Origin: DAOUMU01 sp034409055
GTDB lineage: Bacteria > Chloroflexota > Anaerolineae > 4572-78 > J111
DNA length: 46,013 nt
Direction: 5' to 3'
Assembly: GCA_034409055.1 (NCBI GenBank)
Contig: DAOUMU010000473.1
Coordinates: 1 to 46,013, forward strand
Shown: positions 23,852-32,417 of the stretch, piece after piece
How the letters are laid out: each line of letters opens with the position of its first letter
Numbering within the stretch: the first letter of the stretch is position 1
Notes under the pieces: generated by a model
The model's database searches: none
The model's input: the letters and a program-made list of their open reading frames with translations, nothing else
What the model was told of the DNA's origin: nothing
Translations under genes and position numbers: made by a program

Positions 23852-26017
23852 GTGAGTAGAAAAATATTTATTCCGTTCATTCTGACTATACTGGTTTTAG
23901 CCTTGCTACCTGTGTGGGCGGCTGCAGCGCCACCGCTGCAAGGCGGTGGTACCTACACGATTCAGGCTGATGACACCCTCTCAAAGATCGCCGAAAAACA
24001 ATATGGCGACCCCTTGGTTTATACCGCTATTCTGTTCTACAACAACCAGAAGGCTACCGAGGATGACTCGTTGACCCTCATTGAGGACCCCAACGTGGTT
24101 GAAGTAGGCTGGACGATTTACCTACCCACAACCGAAGAGGCCAATGCCTTTATGATTGGCAACATCCCGGGCGGTAGCTACAACGAAGCGCCAATACTGG
24201 CTGAAATGGTAGCCGCCGGTGAACTGCCGCCGGTCGAGGAACGCCTGCCCGACGACCCCTTGATCATCCCCGTGGTTGAAGAGATTGGCCAGTACGGTGG
24301 CGTCCTGAACCGGGGCTTTACCGGCCCATCTGACCACAACAACTATACCCGCGTGGTCTACGACGCCCTGGTGCGCTACTCGCCCACCGGCGCCGAAGTG
24401 ATCCCCCACATCGCCGCCGGCTGGGAAAGCAACGCGGATTTCTCCGAATGGACCGTCCGCTTGCGACCGGGCGCCAAATGGTCCGATGGCGAACCCTTCA
24501 CCGCCGATGACATTATGTTCTGGTACAACGACATCTTCTTGAACGAAGAGTTGACGCCCGGTGGTCTGACCTGGATGAAAAATGCGGATGGCACGATGGC
24601 CACGGTCGAAAAGGTCAGCGATTATGCCGTCAAGTGGACCTTCAACGAGCCAAATACCGCCTTTCTGCTGGACCTGGCCAACAAAGACGGCGCCGACAAA
24701 GCCATCAGCAACCTGGTCTTTGCGCCGGCTCACTACCTGAAGCAGTTCCACCCCACCTACACCGATCAGGCCGAACTGGATGCCAAGGTGGCCGAAAGAG
24801 GCTTCGACACCTGGACCGAACTGTTTGCCGTAGAGGCTATGCCGCACCTGAGCGGGAAGCGCCCCAGTATGGCCGCTTGGGCGCCAGACGGTTCGACCGT
24901 GTCGGACCCCGTCTTCACCATCAAGCGCAACCCCTACTACATCGGGGTCGACCCGGCCGGCAACCAGCTCCCCTACATCGATGAAGTCCGCTTCACCCAA
25001 TATTTAGATAGAGAAACCCTAAACCTGGCCGCGGTAGAGGGTAAAATTGATATGCAGGGACGGCACATCGATATGAACAACTACCCCGTTCTGGTACAAA
25101 ACGCCGAAGCCAACGGCTACCGGGTCATCACCTGGCCCTCCTTTGGCGGCTCCGATGCGGTGATCATGTTCAACCAGACCTGGACCGGTCCCGAAGTCGA
25201 GATGTTCCGCAACAAAGATTTCCGCATAGCCCTGTCATACGCCATTGACCGCGAAGCCATCAAGCAATTGGCCTTTCTGGGTGTCGGAGAAGCTCGCCAG
25301 GGCGTGCCCGCCCCCTTCCATCCCTACTATCCGGGCGATGAATACGCCTTTAAGTACACCGAGTACAATACCGACCTGGCCAACCAGATGCTCGATGAAA
25401 TCCTGCCCAACAAAGATGCCGACGGCTTCCGCACTCTGCCCGACGGCTCCCCGCTGGACATTGAAATAGGCGTCGTTCCGGAACAGTTCGTGGACTGGCC
25501 CTCTATCGCCCAACTGGTTGTTGAAGACTGGGCGGACGTGGGGATCAAGGCCCACGTTGAACTTAGAGAGCGGACCCTGCACTTTGCAATGCGCCCCGCC
25601 AACGAGCTGATGGCCGAAATGTGGAACGAGGACACCACCGGTTTCCCGTTCAGCGGTCAGCCCAAGTTTGACCCGCGCAGCGATCCAGCCCTGTGCTTTG
25701 CGCCCCTGTACGGCAAGTGGTACACCAGTAACGGCGCTGAAGGCATCGAGCCGCCGGCCGACATCGCCCGAATTGTCGAGATCATCGACGAAGCCAAGGT
25801 GTCTCCCCGCGGCCGCCAGATCGAGTTAGCTCAAGAACTGTTCAGACTTTGGGCCGACAATGTCTGGGAAATCGGCACCGTGGGCCTGACCCCCAGTGTT
25901 CAAGGTGTGGTTGTGGTCAACGCCAAAATGAAAAACGTACCGGTCGTAGCCGGCAACGACTGGCCGCTACGCACCCCAGGTGATACCCGCCCGGAACAGT
26001 ATTTCTACGCGCAGTAG
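23852..26017 (+). CDS. ABC transporter family 5 substrate-binding protein with N-terminal LysM domain
   Basis: The product has a Sec signal peptide ending around AAAAPPLQ with no lipobox cysteine. A LysM domain follows at about residues 34-92 (YTIQADDTLSKIAEKQYGDP...VGWTIYLP), and then a full SBP_bac_5 binding domain (FTGPSDHNNYTRVVYDALVRY, VRLRPGAKWSDGEPFTADDI, RIALSYAIDREAIKQLAF, SVQGVVVV). Family 5 proteins bind peptides, and in many bacteria oligosaccharides, for import. The GTG start at 23852 follows a strong AGGAGGAG. Genes for two permeases and two ATPases follow, forming a complete Opp/Dpp-type importer. LysM in place of a lipid anchor suggests tethering to peptidoglycan or a similar polymer. 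A family 5 protein is normally lipid-anchored or free. Confidence 0.93.
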   Translation: MSRKIFIPFILTILVLALLPVWAAAAPPLQGGGTYTIQADDTLSKIAEKQYGDPLVYTAILFYNNQKATEDDSLTLIEDPNVVEVGWTIYLPTTEEANAFMIGNIPGGSYNEAPILAEMVAAGELPPVEERLPDDPLIIPVVEEIGQYGGVLNRGFTGPSDHNNYTRVVYDALVRYSPTGAEVIPHIAAGWESNADFSEWTVRLRPGAKWSDGEPFTADDIMFWYNDIFLNEELTPGGLTWMKNADGTMATVEKVSDYAVKWTFNEPNTAFLLDLANKDGADKAISNLVFAPAHYLKQFHPTYTDQAELDAKVAERGFDTWTELFAVEAMPHLSGKRPSMAAWAPDGSTVSDPVFTIKRNPYYIGVDPAGNQLPYIDEVRFTQYLDRETLNLAAVEGKIDMQGRHIDMNNYPVLVQNAEANGYRVITWPSFGGSDAVIMFNQTWTGPEVEMFRNKDFRIALSYAIDREAIKQLAFLGVGEARQGVPAPFHPYYPGDEYAFKYTEYNTDLANQMLDEILPNKDADGFRTLPDGSPLDIEIGVVPEQFVDWPSIAQLVVEDWADVGIKAHVELRERTLHFAMRPANELMAEMWNEDTTGFPFSGQPKFDPRSDPALCFAPLYGKWYTSNGAEGIEPPADIARIVEIIDEAKVSPRGRQIELAQELFRLWADNVWEIGTVGLTPSVQGVVVVNAKMKNVPVVAGNDWPLRTPGDTRPEQYFYAQ

Positions 26018-26031
26018 TAGTCTCCTGTATT

Positions 26032-26060
26032 CTGGTTCCCAAACTGGGTTTGGGAACCAG
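26032..26060 (+). terminator. Perfect 12-bp hairpin after the binding-protein gene
   Basis: CTGGTTCCCAAA pairs perfectly with TTTGGGAACCAG around CTGGG, 14 bases after the stop codon. There is no U-run. It could act as a 3' stabiliser or partial terminator, raising binding protein levels over permease levels. Confidence 0.55.
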
Positions 26061-26115
26061 GGTTCTTCTCACGCCCACGCCCGACGTGACGCCACAGCGT
26101 GGGCGCGAGAAAACC
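26061..26115. repeat. Second palindrome (CGCCCACGC family)
   Basis: GGTTcTTCTCaCGCCCACGC (26061-26080) pairs with GCGTGGGCGcGAGAAaACC (26097-26115) with few mismatches. The core matches that of the palindrome downstream of nagB, so the two are likely members of one dispersed repeat family. Confidence 0.55.
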
Positions 26116-26124
26116 ATCAAGAGC

Positions 26125-26196
26125 TAATTGTGAATTGTCAATGGCGAATTGTGAACTGTTTTTCGTCCACAATTAATCATCCACAATTCACAATTA
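26125..26196. repeat. AATTGTGAATTGT inverted repeat upstream of permease gene
   Basis: TAATTGTGAATTGT (26125-26138) and its exact complement ACAATTCACAATTA (26183-26196) flank further partial copies (GAATTGTGAA). It ends 13 bases before the permease ATG and lies in the leader of that gene. Confidence 0.65.
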
Positions 26197-26209
26197 CCGA
26201 GGTAAACAT

Positions 26210-27199
26210 ATGGCCCAATATATTATAAAACGGCTCTTACTCTTACCGCTACTACTCTTCATCTTTTCCATCATCGCCTTTGCCCTGATCCAGGCTCCCC
26301 CTGGCGATTTTATAACCAGCTACATTGCCGAACTGGCCGCTTCAGGTTCGACCATGGAAAAAGCCCAAATTGACGCCCTGCGCATCCAATACGGCCTCGA
26401 CCAGCCCATATATATTCAATATATCAAATGGGTAGGAAATGTTGTGCAGGGTGATCTCGGAGTGTCCCTTGACTGGAGAAAATCCAATTTAGAGTTAATC
26501 TCTGAACGGTTGGTTCTAACCTTGATGTTGGGCGCGTTCACCTTTTTAATCACCTGGTCCATTGCCATTCCCATTGGCATTTATTCGGCCACGCACCAAT
26601 ACTCCTTTCTTGATTACTTTTTTACCGTGTTTAACTACATCGGCGTCGCTACCCCTACCTTTATGACTGCGCTCATTCTTATGTGGGTCGCTTTTAAATA
26701 TTTTGGGGCCAGCGTTACCGGTCTCTTTTCACCGGAGTATGTCGACGCGCCCTGGAGTTGGGCTCGTCTGGTTGACCTGTTCAAACACCTGTGGCTGCCC
26801 GCTCTGATTCTAGCCCTCGACGGCACAGCCCGGCTGGCCCGGATTATGCGGGCCAATTTGCTGGATGAACTCAAAAAACCCTATATGGAGATGGCCCGCG
26901 CCAAAGGCATGTCGGAATGGCGGCTGGTGATGAAATATCCGGTCCGCCTGGCCTTTAATCCGCTGGTCAGCACCATTGGCTGGTATCTGCCGCTGATCTT
27001 CTCCGGCAGTTTGATTGTGGCCACGGTCCTCAACTTACCCACCATCGGGCCGCTGCTGCTGCGGGCGCTGGTTGTGCAAGATATGTTCCTGGCCGGGGCG
27101 ATCATTTTGATCTACTGTATGCTAGCTATCATCGGCACCATTATGTCTGATATTTTGCTGGCCTGGCTTGATCCGCGCATTCGGATGGAGGAAGGTTAA
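26210..27199 (+). CDS. ABC transporter permease, OppB/DppB type
   Basis: An inner-membrane subunit with about six helices that forms half of the translocation pore. The N-terminus IIKRLLLLPLLLFIFSIIAFALIQAPPGDF is typical of OppB. The ATPase-contact loop reads EMARAKGMSEWRLVMKYPVRLAFNPLVSTIG. Length (329 aa) is normal. ATG 26210 has GAGGT upstream. Three palindromic elements separate it from the binding-protein gene (193 bases). It is three bases from the second permease gene and so co-translated with it. Confidence 0.93.
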   Translation: MAQYIIKRLLLLPLLLFIFSIIAFALIQAPPGDFITSYIAELAASGSTMEKAQIDALRIQYGLDQPIYIQYIKWVGNVVQGDLGVSLDWRKSNLELISERLVLTLMLGAFTFLITWSIAIPIGIYSATHQYSFLDYFFTVFNYIGVATPTFMTALILMWVAFKYFGASVTGLFSPEYVDAPWSWARLVDLFKHLWLPALILALDGTARLARIMRANLLDELKKPYMEMARAKGMSEWRLVMKYPVRLAFNPLVSTIGWYLPLIFSGSLIVATVLNLPTIGPLLLRALVVQDMFLAGAIILIYCMLAIIGTIMSDILLAWLDPRIRMEEG

Positions 27200-27202
27200 A
27201 CT

Positions 27203-28381
27203 ATGTCCACTGTCCACATATCCCCGGTACCCGCCGAACCCGAAGAAACCGCCGCCGAAAACGGGGTCGTGGTCCTACCCGGCTTGAATCACGATGTAGA
27301 GGCCATTTACGTCGCCCCCAACTGGAAACTGGTCTGGTGGCGTTTTAAAAGACACCGGCTGGCTCTGATCAGCGGCATCATCATTATTTTTATTGTGACC
27401 ATCGCCTTGCTGCCCGATTTTTACAGCACCCTGCCGCCACACCAAAGTGACGCCATTCGCTCCTTTGTACCTCCTCAGCGGCTACGTTTTTTTGGCGAAG
27501 ATGGTTCTTTTCTTTACGTCTACGATGTAACCGGCCAGCGTAACCCCACAACCTTAATGATGGAGTGGGTGCCGGATAAAACCAAAATTGTGCCTGTAAA
27601 ACTCTTGGCCCAAGGCTACGACTATAAAATTTTTAGCCTGATCTCCACCAATATCCACCTGCTGGGCGTTGAAAACCCGGAAAGTGGCGAAAAATTTCAC
27701 CTGCTAGGCACAGACCGCCTGGGCCGCGATCAGTGGTCGCGGTTGATGGCCGGGACGCGGGTATCGCTGTCAATCGGGTTAGTCGCGGTGATTGTTAGCA
27801 TTCTCTTGGGGATCCTATTGGGCGGTATCTCGGGCTATTTTGGCGGTTGGATTGATATGATCATCCAGCGCCTTATTGAATTGCTGCAATCATTGCCGCC
27901 CATTCCTATCTGGATGGCCCTAACCGCTGCCCTGCCGCGCGATTGGTCGGTAGAGCAAGTCTACTTTGCCATCACCATCATTCTGGCCCTAATTGGCTGG
28001 ACAACGCTGGCCCGTGAGGTTCGCGGGCGTTTCCTGTCGCTGCGGGAGGAGGATTTTGTGGTGGCGGCCCAACTGGTTGGGGCATCCCGGCCCCGGGTCA
28101 TTTTCAGGCATATGGTCCCGACCTTTTCCAGCCACATTATCGCCGCCAGCACGCTGGCCATTCCGGTGATGATTATCAACGAAACATTCCTGAGCTTTTT
28201 GGGCCTTGGGCTGCGTCCTCCAGCCATTAGTTGGGGCGTGCTGCTGCAAGAAGCCCAAAACCTGCAATCCATTGCCCTGGCGCCGTGGCTGTTATTACCA
28301 GGTCTGGCCGTAATTATTACCGTGTTAACTTTAAATATTTTGGGCGACGGCCTGCGCGACGCCGCCGATCCCTATAGTTAA
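27203..28381 (+). CDS. ABC transporter permease, OppC/DppC type
   Basis: The second pore subunit. A cytoplasmic N-terminal tail is followed by a first membrane helix (LALISGIIIIFIVTIALLP). A large external segment of about 120 residues comes next, then HLLGTDRLGRDQWSRLMAGTRVSLSIGLV, the hallmark of OppC proteins, and four or five more helices. The ATPase-contact loop is DFVVAAQLVGASRPRVIFRHMVP. At 392 aa it is longer than E. coli OppC (about 300), the extra length lying in the external segment between helix 1 and the LGTD motif. That segment could help dock the LysM-anchored binding protein; this is an inference. Confidence 0.93.
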   Translation: MSTVHISPVPAEPEETAAENGVVVLPGLNHDVEAIYVAPNWKLVWWRFKRHRLALISGIIIIFIVTIALLPDFYSTLPPHQSDAIRSFVPPQRLRFFGEDGSFLYVYDVTGQRNPTTLMMEWVPDKTKIVPVKLLAQGYDYKIFSLISTNIHLLGVENPESGEKFHLLGTDRLGRDQWSRLMAGTRVSLSIGLVAVIVSILLGILLGGISGYFGGWIDMIIQRLIELLQSLPPIPIWMALTAALPRDWSVEQVYFAITIILALIGWTTLAREVRGRFLSLREEDFVVAAQLVGASRPRVIFRHMVPTFSSHIIAASTLAIPVMIINETFLSFLGLGLRPPAISWGVLLQEAQNLQSIALAPWLLLPGLAVIITVLTLNILGDGLRDAADPYS

Positions 28382-28459
28382 TTTTATTTATGATTGACGG
28401 TTTTGAGTTTTTCAGCGACTTCGTACCAAAATCGAAAATCTAAAATCGTGGAAAAACTA

Positions 28460-29479
28460 ATGGAAAATAGCAAACCACTCCTCTCAGTACGCAACCTTAA
28501 GACCTATTTTGGCCTTGACGAAGGTACCGTCAAAGCTGTTGACGGCGTCAGCTTTGATGTGTACCCCAGTCAGGTGGTTGGCATTGTGGGCGAAAGCGGC
28601 TGCGGCAAGAGTGTTACCATAAAATCTGTGCTGCGGATCATTGAAAAACCGGGCAAAATTGTAGATGGCGAAATTTTGTTCCGGCTTAACGGTGGCGCTG
28701 AAATGACCAACCTGGTCAAGCTGGATGCTAACAGCAAACGAATGCGCGACATCCGTGGCGGCGAAATAGCTCTGATCCCACAAGAACCTATGGCTGCCTT
28801 TAGCCCGGTACATACCGTTGGCAACCAGTTGATCGAGGCTATTATGCTGCATCAGCCGGTTAACAAAGCCGAGGCCCGCAAAATTGGCATCGACCGCCTG
28901 CGTGAGGTAGGCGTGCCCAGCCCGGAACAGCGCATTGATGCCTACTCCTGGGAGCTCAGTGGCGGTCTGCGTCAGCGGGCTATGATCGCTATGGCCCTAT
29001 CCTGTAATCCCAAATTGTTGATCGCCGACGAGCCCACCACCGCCATAGATGTGACCACCCAGGCCCAGGTACTTAATTTGTTGCGCGGATTGCAGCAGGA
29101 GCACAATACCGCTATCATCTTCATCACTCACGACCTGGGTGTTATTGCCCAGATTGCCGATTATGTGGTCGTTATGTACCTGGGCCGGGTTATGGAAACA
29201 GGGCCGGTGGACGACATCTTCCATAACCCACAACATCCCTACACCAAAGCGTTACTAAAATCGATTCCCACGGTTCAATCCGAGTCTCGGACCGTGTTAC
29301 CAACCATTGAAGGGTCCATTCCGCACCCGTTTAATCGTCCACCCGGCTGTCCCTTCTATCCCCGCTGTTCAGAGTTCATGGCCGGTGTCTGTAACCAGCG
29401 GACGCCAAGCCCGCAGCCCATTAATGAGAAACAATCGGTAAGCTGCTTTTTGTATCATGATGTAGCAGACGAGTCTTAA
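28460..29479 (+). CDS. ABC transporter ATPase, OppD/DppD type
   Basis: Cytoplasmic ATP-hydrolysing subunit. Walker A GESGCGKS lies at about 44-51, the signature is LSGGLRQR, Walker B is LLIADEPTTAIDV, and the H-loop is FITHDLG. A C-terminal oligopeptide/dipeptide transporter domain is present with CPFYPRCSEFMAGVC, whose cysteines in this family can coordinate a 4Fe-4S cluster. ATG 28460 is chosen because MENSKPLLSVRNLKTYF aligns with the family's N-terminus; a GTG at 28448 is also possible. It works with the following OppF-like subunit as a heterodimer. Confidence 0.93.
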   Translation: MENSKPLLSVRNLKTYFGLDEGTVKAVDGVSFDVYPSQVVGIVGESGCGKSVTIKSVLRIIEKPGKIVDGEILFRLNGGAEMTNLVKLDANSKRMRDIRGGEIALIPQEPMAAFSPVHTVGNQLIEAIMLHQPVNKAEARKIGIDRLREVGVPSPEQRIDAYSWELSGGLRQRAMIAMALSCNPKLLIADEPTTAIDVTTQAQVLNLLRGLQQEHNTAIIFITHDLGVIAQIADYVVVMYLGRVMETGPVDDIFHNPQHPYTKALLKSIPTVQSESRTVLPTIEGSIPHPFNRPPGCPFYPRCSEFMAGVCNQRTPSPQPINEKQSVSCFLYHDVADES

Positions 29480-29531
29480 AGCAGGATAATGACAACTAAA
29501 CCAAGGGCACTGTTACTCGATAAAACGTAAA

Positions 29532-29585
29532 ACGTGAAACGCGAAACGTGATGATTTTACACCATCAAACTTTCACGTTTCACGT
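29532..29585. repeat. ACGTGAAACG-type inverted repeat
   Basis: ACGTGAAACGCGAAA (29532-29546) pairs with TTTCACGTTTCACGT (29571-29585) with one mismatch. Tandem AAACGTAAAACG units precede it. The same theme, AACGTAAAGCGTAA with a complementary arm, closes the window at 45958-46013. Confidence 0.6.
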
Positions 29586-29622
29586 ATCCGTCCAACACGG
29601 TTGATAGTGAGGTAACACTGTA

Positions 29623-30663
29623 GTGAATACAACTCAGCAAAATGGGCAAGTTCTTCTGGAAGTTAAGAACCTACAAAAATATTTCCCTATCAAAAGGGGC
29701 TTCTTTAAGAAGATCGTTGGTTACGTTCGCGCCGTTGATGATGTTAATTTTTATATCAACGAAGGCGAAACACTGGGGCTGGTCGGTGAGAGTGGCTGTG
29801 GCAAAACGACCACCGCCCGCTGCATTCTGCGGGCGCTGAAGCCAACAGGGGGTCAAATCCTTTTCCGTACCCAAGCTGACCGGGTTGTTGATGTGGCTAC
29901 CTTACCTGACGATAAAATTCGTCCCCTGCGACGCGAGATGCAAATGATCTTCCAAGACCCCTTTGCCTCGCTCAATCCCCGCATGAATCTTCTTGACATT
30001 GTGGGCGAGCCGTTGTTAGTGAATGGCATAAAGGATCGTCAGGAACGGACCGAACGGGTGGCCGAGATACTTCGTCTGGTGGGCCTCCGGGCCGAGTATA
30101 TGCAGCGCTTCCCGCACGCTTTTAGCGGCGGCCAACGCCAACGTATCGTCATCGCCCGCGCCCTGGCCCTGCATCCGCGCCTGGTGGTGGCCGATGAGCC
30201 GGTCTCGGCTCTGGATGTCTCGGTTCAAGCCCAGGTGCTTAACCTGCTGCTGGAGTTGCAAGAACAACTACACCTGACTTATCTCTTCGTGGCCCACGAC
30301 TTGAGTGTGGTCAAACACATTACCGATCGGGTCGCGGTGATGTATGTCGGCAAAATTGCAGAAACTGCGCCCACTGAAGCCCTTTTCTATGAACCAAAAC
30401 ATCCTTACACAGCGGCACTCATGTCGGCTGTGCCGGTGCCCGACCCCCGCGTACGCTCAAAAATGATTCCCCTGGAAGGAGATGTTCCCAGCCCGGCCAA
30501 TCCCCCTGCGGGGTGTTATTTTCATCCTCGCTGCCCTCACGCTGTTGATATCTGCTCCACCGAAACGCCTGTTTTGGAGAAAATCTCTCCCTATCATTAC
30601 GTCAGTTGCCATCGGGCTCACGAGCTAAAGCTGGCCGGTATTCAGGCCGGTGTGAGTGAATAA
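29623..30663 (+). CDS. ABC transporter ATPase, OppF/DppF type
   Basis: Second ATPase of the importer. Walker A is GESGCGKTTT, the Q-loop region is MIFQDPFASLNPRM, the signature FSGGQRQR, Walker B LVVADEPVSALDV, and the switch is VAHDLS. The C-terminal domain has CYFHPRCPHAVDIC, again a cysteine set seen in this subfamily. The start is GTG 29623 with GTGAGGT ten bases upstream. It completes the binding protein-BCDF order typical of Opp/Dpp systems. Its stop is directly followed by a fragment of an epimerase gene, which suggests that the downstream junction was formed by recombination. Confidence 0.94.
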   Translation: MNTTQQNGQVLLEVKNLQKYFPIKRGFFKKIVGYVRAVDDVNFYINEGETLGLVGESGCGKTTTARCILRALKPTGGQILFRTQADRVVDVATLPDDKIRPLRREMQMIFQDPFASLNPRMNLLDIVGEPLLVNGIKDRQERTERVAEILRLVGLRAEYMQRFPHAFSGGQRQRIVIARALALHPRLVVADEPVSALDVSVQAQVLNLLLELQEQLHLTYLFVAHDLSVVKHITDRVAVMYVGKIAETAPTEALFYEPKHPYTAALMSAVPVPDPRVRSKMIPLEGDVPSPANPPAGCYFHPRCPHAVDICSTETPVLEKISPYHYVSCHRAHELKLAGIQAGVSE

Positions 30664-30665
30664 AA

Positions 30666-30806
30666 GAATATGGGGAATGGACCCAGAAACTGGACCGCCA
30701 GGGTAACAAAATTGATGACCTGATCGCCTTGCCGGTCAAAGATCCGTATCACCTGCCCCGGGGCTTGATCATCGCCATTGAGACTCTGGAAAGATTGACC
30801 GACTGA
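30666..30806 (+). pseudogene. 3' remnant of an AGE-family epimerase gene
   Basis: This 46-codon frame begins EYGEWTQKLDRQGNKIDDLI, continues ALPVKDPYHLPRGLI and ends ETLERLTD before a stop. It closely matches the last 46 residues of the intact epimerase at 33855-35030 (KYGEWTQKLDRQGHKI...ALPVKDPFHLPRALI). No start or upstream coding sequence exists, because the OppF stop lies three bases before it. It is therefore a truncated relic. The next gene's ATG overlaps its stop (TGATG), as would be expected if the intact epimerase once preceded that gene in an operon. Confidence 0.88.
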
Positions 30807-32377
30807 TGGAATACCAACTGTTCTGGGGCGAAACTCACCACAACACCTATCAGTTTGGGGAACAGATCCCTTCGCTCGATGAAATTTGTCGTGAGGCGGC
30901 CAAGCATCTCGATTTTTACGCGATGGCCTACTATACCTCCTATGCCGATGCCTTCCGTTCCGGGGGACACTCCGTCGAGCTTGAGGGTCAGCAAGCGCTT
31001 ATCCTGGAGAAATGGAAAGACGAAGCCAGGCTAAAAAGGGAGTGGGCCGAGGTAGAGGAAGCATCGAGACAACATCATCAGCCGGGTAGTTTCGTCACGT
31101 TTCCCGGCTACGAATGGCAGGGCGACGGCGCTTGGGGAGACCACAACGTTTACTATCGTCAGGAAGGTTTGCCGATATTCCGCGTCCAGGCCATAAAAGA
31201 ACTATACAACTGTTTACGTGGCCACCAGGCCATCGCCATCCCCCACCACACGGGGTATTACGTTGGCCGGCGAGCCCCCACCTGGTCTTTCTGCAACGAC
31301 CAGATCAGCCCCTTTATGGAGGTTTTCTCTATCCACGGTTGTTCCGAAATGGATGAGGAATGGGTGGGGCTGCGTCAGAACTCCCACCTGGGGCCGGGCA
31401 CGGCTGGTGGCACTTACCAGGATGCCCTGGACCGGGGACTTCACCTGGGGGCGATTTGTTCGACAGACAATTGGGGCAATGTGCCGGGGCATTACGGGCA
31501 GGGGTTGATGGCCTGTATGGCTCACGAACTAACGCGCGATGGTCTATGGGAAGCATTCTTGGCTCGTCGTGTCTACGGAGTGACCGGAGACCGGATCCAG
31601 TTGGCATTCACCGTCAACGGGGCGCCAATGGGCAGTATCATTAAAGCCTCTCAGCAGCGAGAGGTTCGGGTGAAGGTGCGCGGCTCCGATGCCCTCGATC
31701 GTATCGAACTCCTTCGTAATGGGCGAGTGATCGCCACTCACTGTCACCAGGGGACATGGGACCTGCCCCGTCCAAGCGTGCGGACCCGGTTTAAGCTGAG
31801 AATAGAGGTCGGCTGGGGGCCAAGGCCCAATGAGCTGGACATGCCAGATCGTGACTGGCAGGGTGAGTTACTGGTCGATCAAGGACGTTTTCTTAATTAC
31901 GAACCGTGTTGGATTTCTCCGGGCCAGGGGATTCCCAAGCTGGCGGAGGAGCAAGCAACCTTCAATATGCGCAGTTCAACCCAGGATGTGCTTAAACCAA
32001 GCCAGAATGCTAATGTGTTTGAATTCGAGGCCGTTCCCGAAGCTGAACTGGCGGTCCGGCTGAATGGACTCGAAGAAAAAGGCACCGTCCATTCATTGGC
32101 TAACGGCAGCCGGGTCATGTGGTTCAGGGATGAATGTGTACGTATGTTGCACGAGCATTGTGGCTTGGAACCGGAGTCCCACGAGCGGGAGGACCCTTAC
32201 TACAACATGGCCTACAAAGCAAAGCTGCACCGGATTATCCCGGAAGTAGGCTATCAGGCTGAATTCGTGGTCGAAGACGATGAACCAGTCACAGGTGAAA
32301 CCCATTACCGGATCCGAGTGGAACAACGTAACGGTCAGCGGGCCTGGTCTAGCCCAATTTGGGTTTATGCGGCATAA
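30806..32377 (+). CDS. DUF3604/PHP-like putative metal-dependent hydrolase
   Basis: The protein starts with LFWGETHHNT (His11, His12), an N-terminal metal motif like that of DUF3604 and PHP-superfamily hydrolases. Further expected ligand segments follow: FPGYEWQGDGAWGDHNVYY, IPHHTGYY, MEVFSIHGCSE and GAICSTDNW, spread over about residues 8-215. The C-terminal half (residues about 270-523) is beta-rich with IELLRNGRVIATH and may bind carbohydrate or protein. There is no signal peptide. DUF3604 proteins commonly occur in saccharide-use clusters, but their reaction is not established. The gene lies at the head of a run of sugar-related genes on the same strand. Confidence 0.75.
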   Translation: MEYQLFWGETHHNTYQFGEQIPSLDEICREAAKHLDFYAMAYYTSYADAFRSGGHSVELEGQQALILEKWKDEARLKREWAEVEEASRQHHQPGSFVTFPGYEWQGDGAWGDHNVYYRQEGLPIFRVQAIKELYNCLRGHQAIAIPHHTGYYVGRRAPTWSFCNDQISPFMEVFSIHGCSEMDEEWVGLRQNSHLGPGTAGGTYQDALDRGLHLGAICSTDNWGNVPGHYGQGLMACMAHELTRDGLWEAFLARRVYGVTGDRIQLAFTVNGAPMGSIIKASQQREVRVKVRGSDALDRIELLRNGRVIATHCHQGTWDLPRPSVRTRFKLRIEVGWGPRPNELDMPDRDWQGELLVDQGRFLNYEPCWISPGQGIPKLAEEQATFNMRSSTQDVLKPSQNANVFEFEAVPEAELAVRLNGLEEKGTVHSLANGSRVMWFRDECVRMLHEHCGLEPESHEREDPYYNMAYKAKLHRIIPEVGYQAEFVVEDDEPVTGETHYRIRVEQRNGQRAWSSPIWVYAA

Positions 32378-32417
32378 TGGATACCAATTTTAATCACTCT
32401 TCCAACGAGGAGGAAGC

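Noticed and set aside
29480..29622. CRISPR array suggested by repeated AAACGT units
   Set aside because: The units are short, irregular and form one inverted repeat; there are no regularly spaced repeats with unique spacers and no cas genes.
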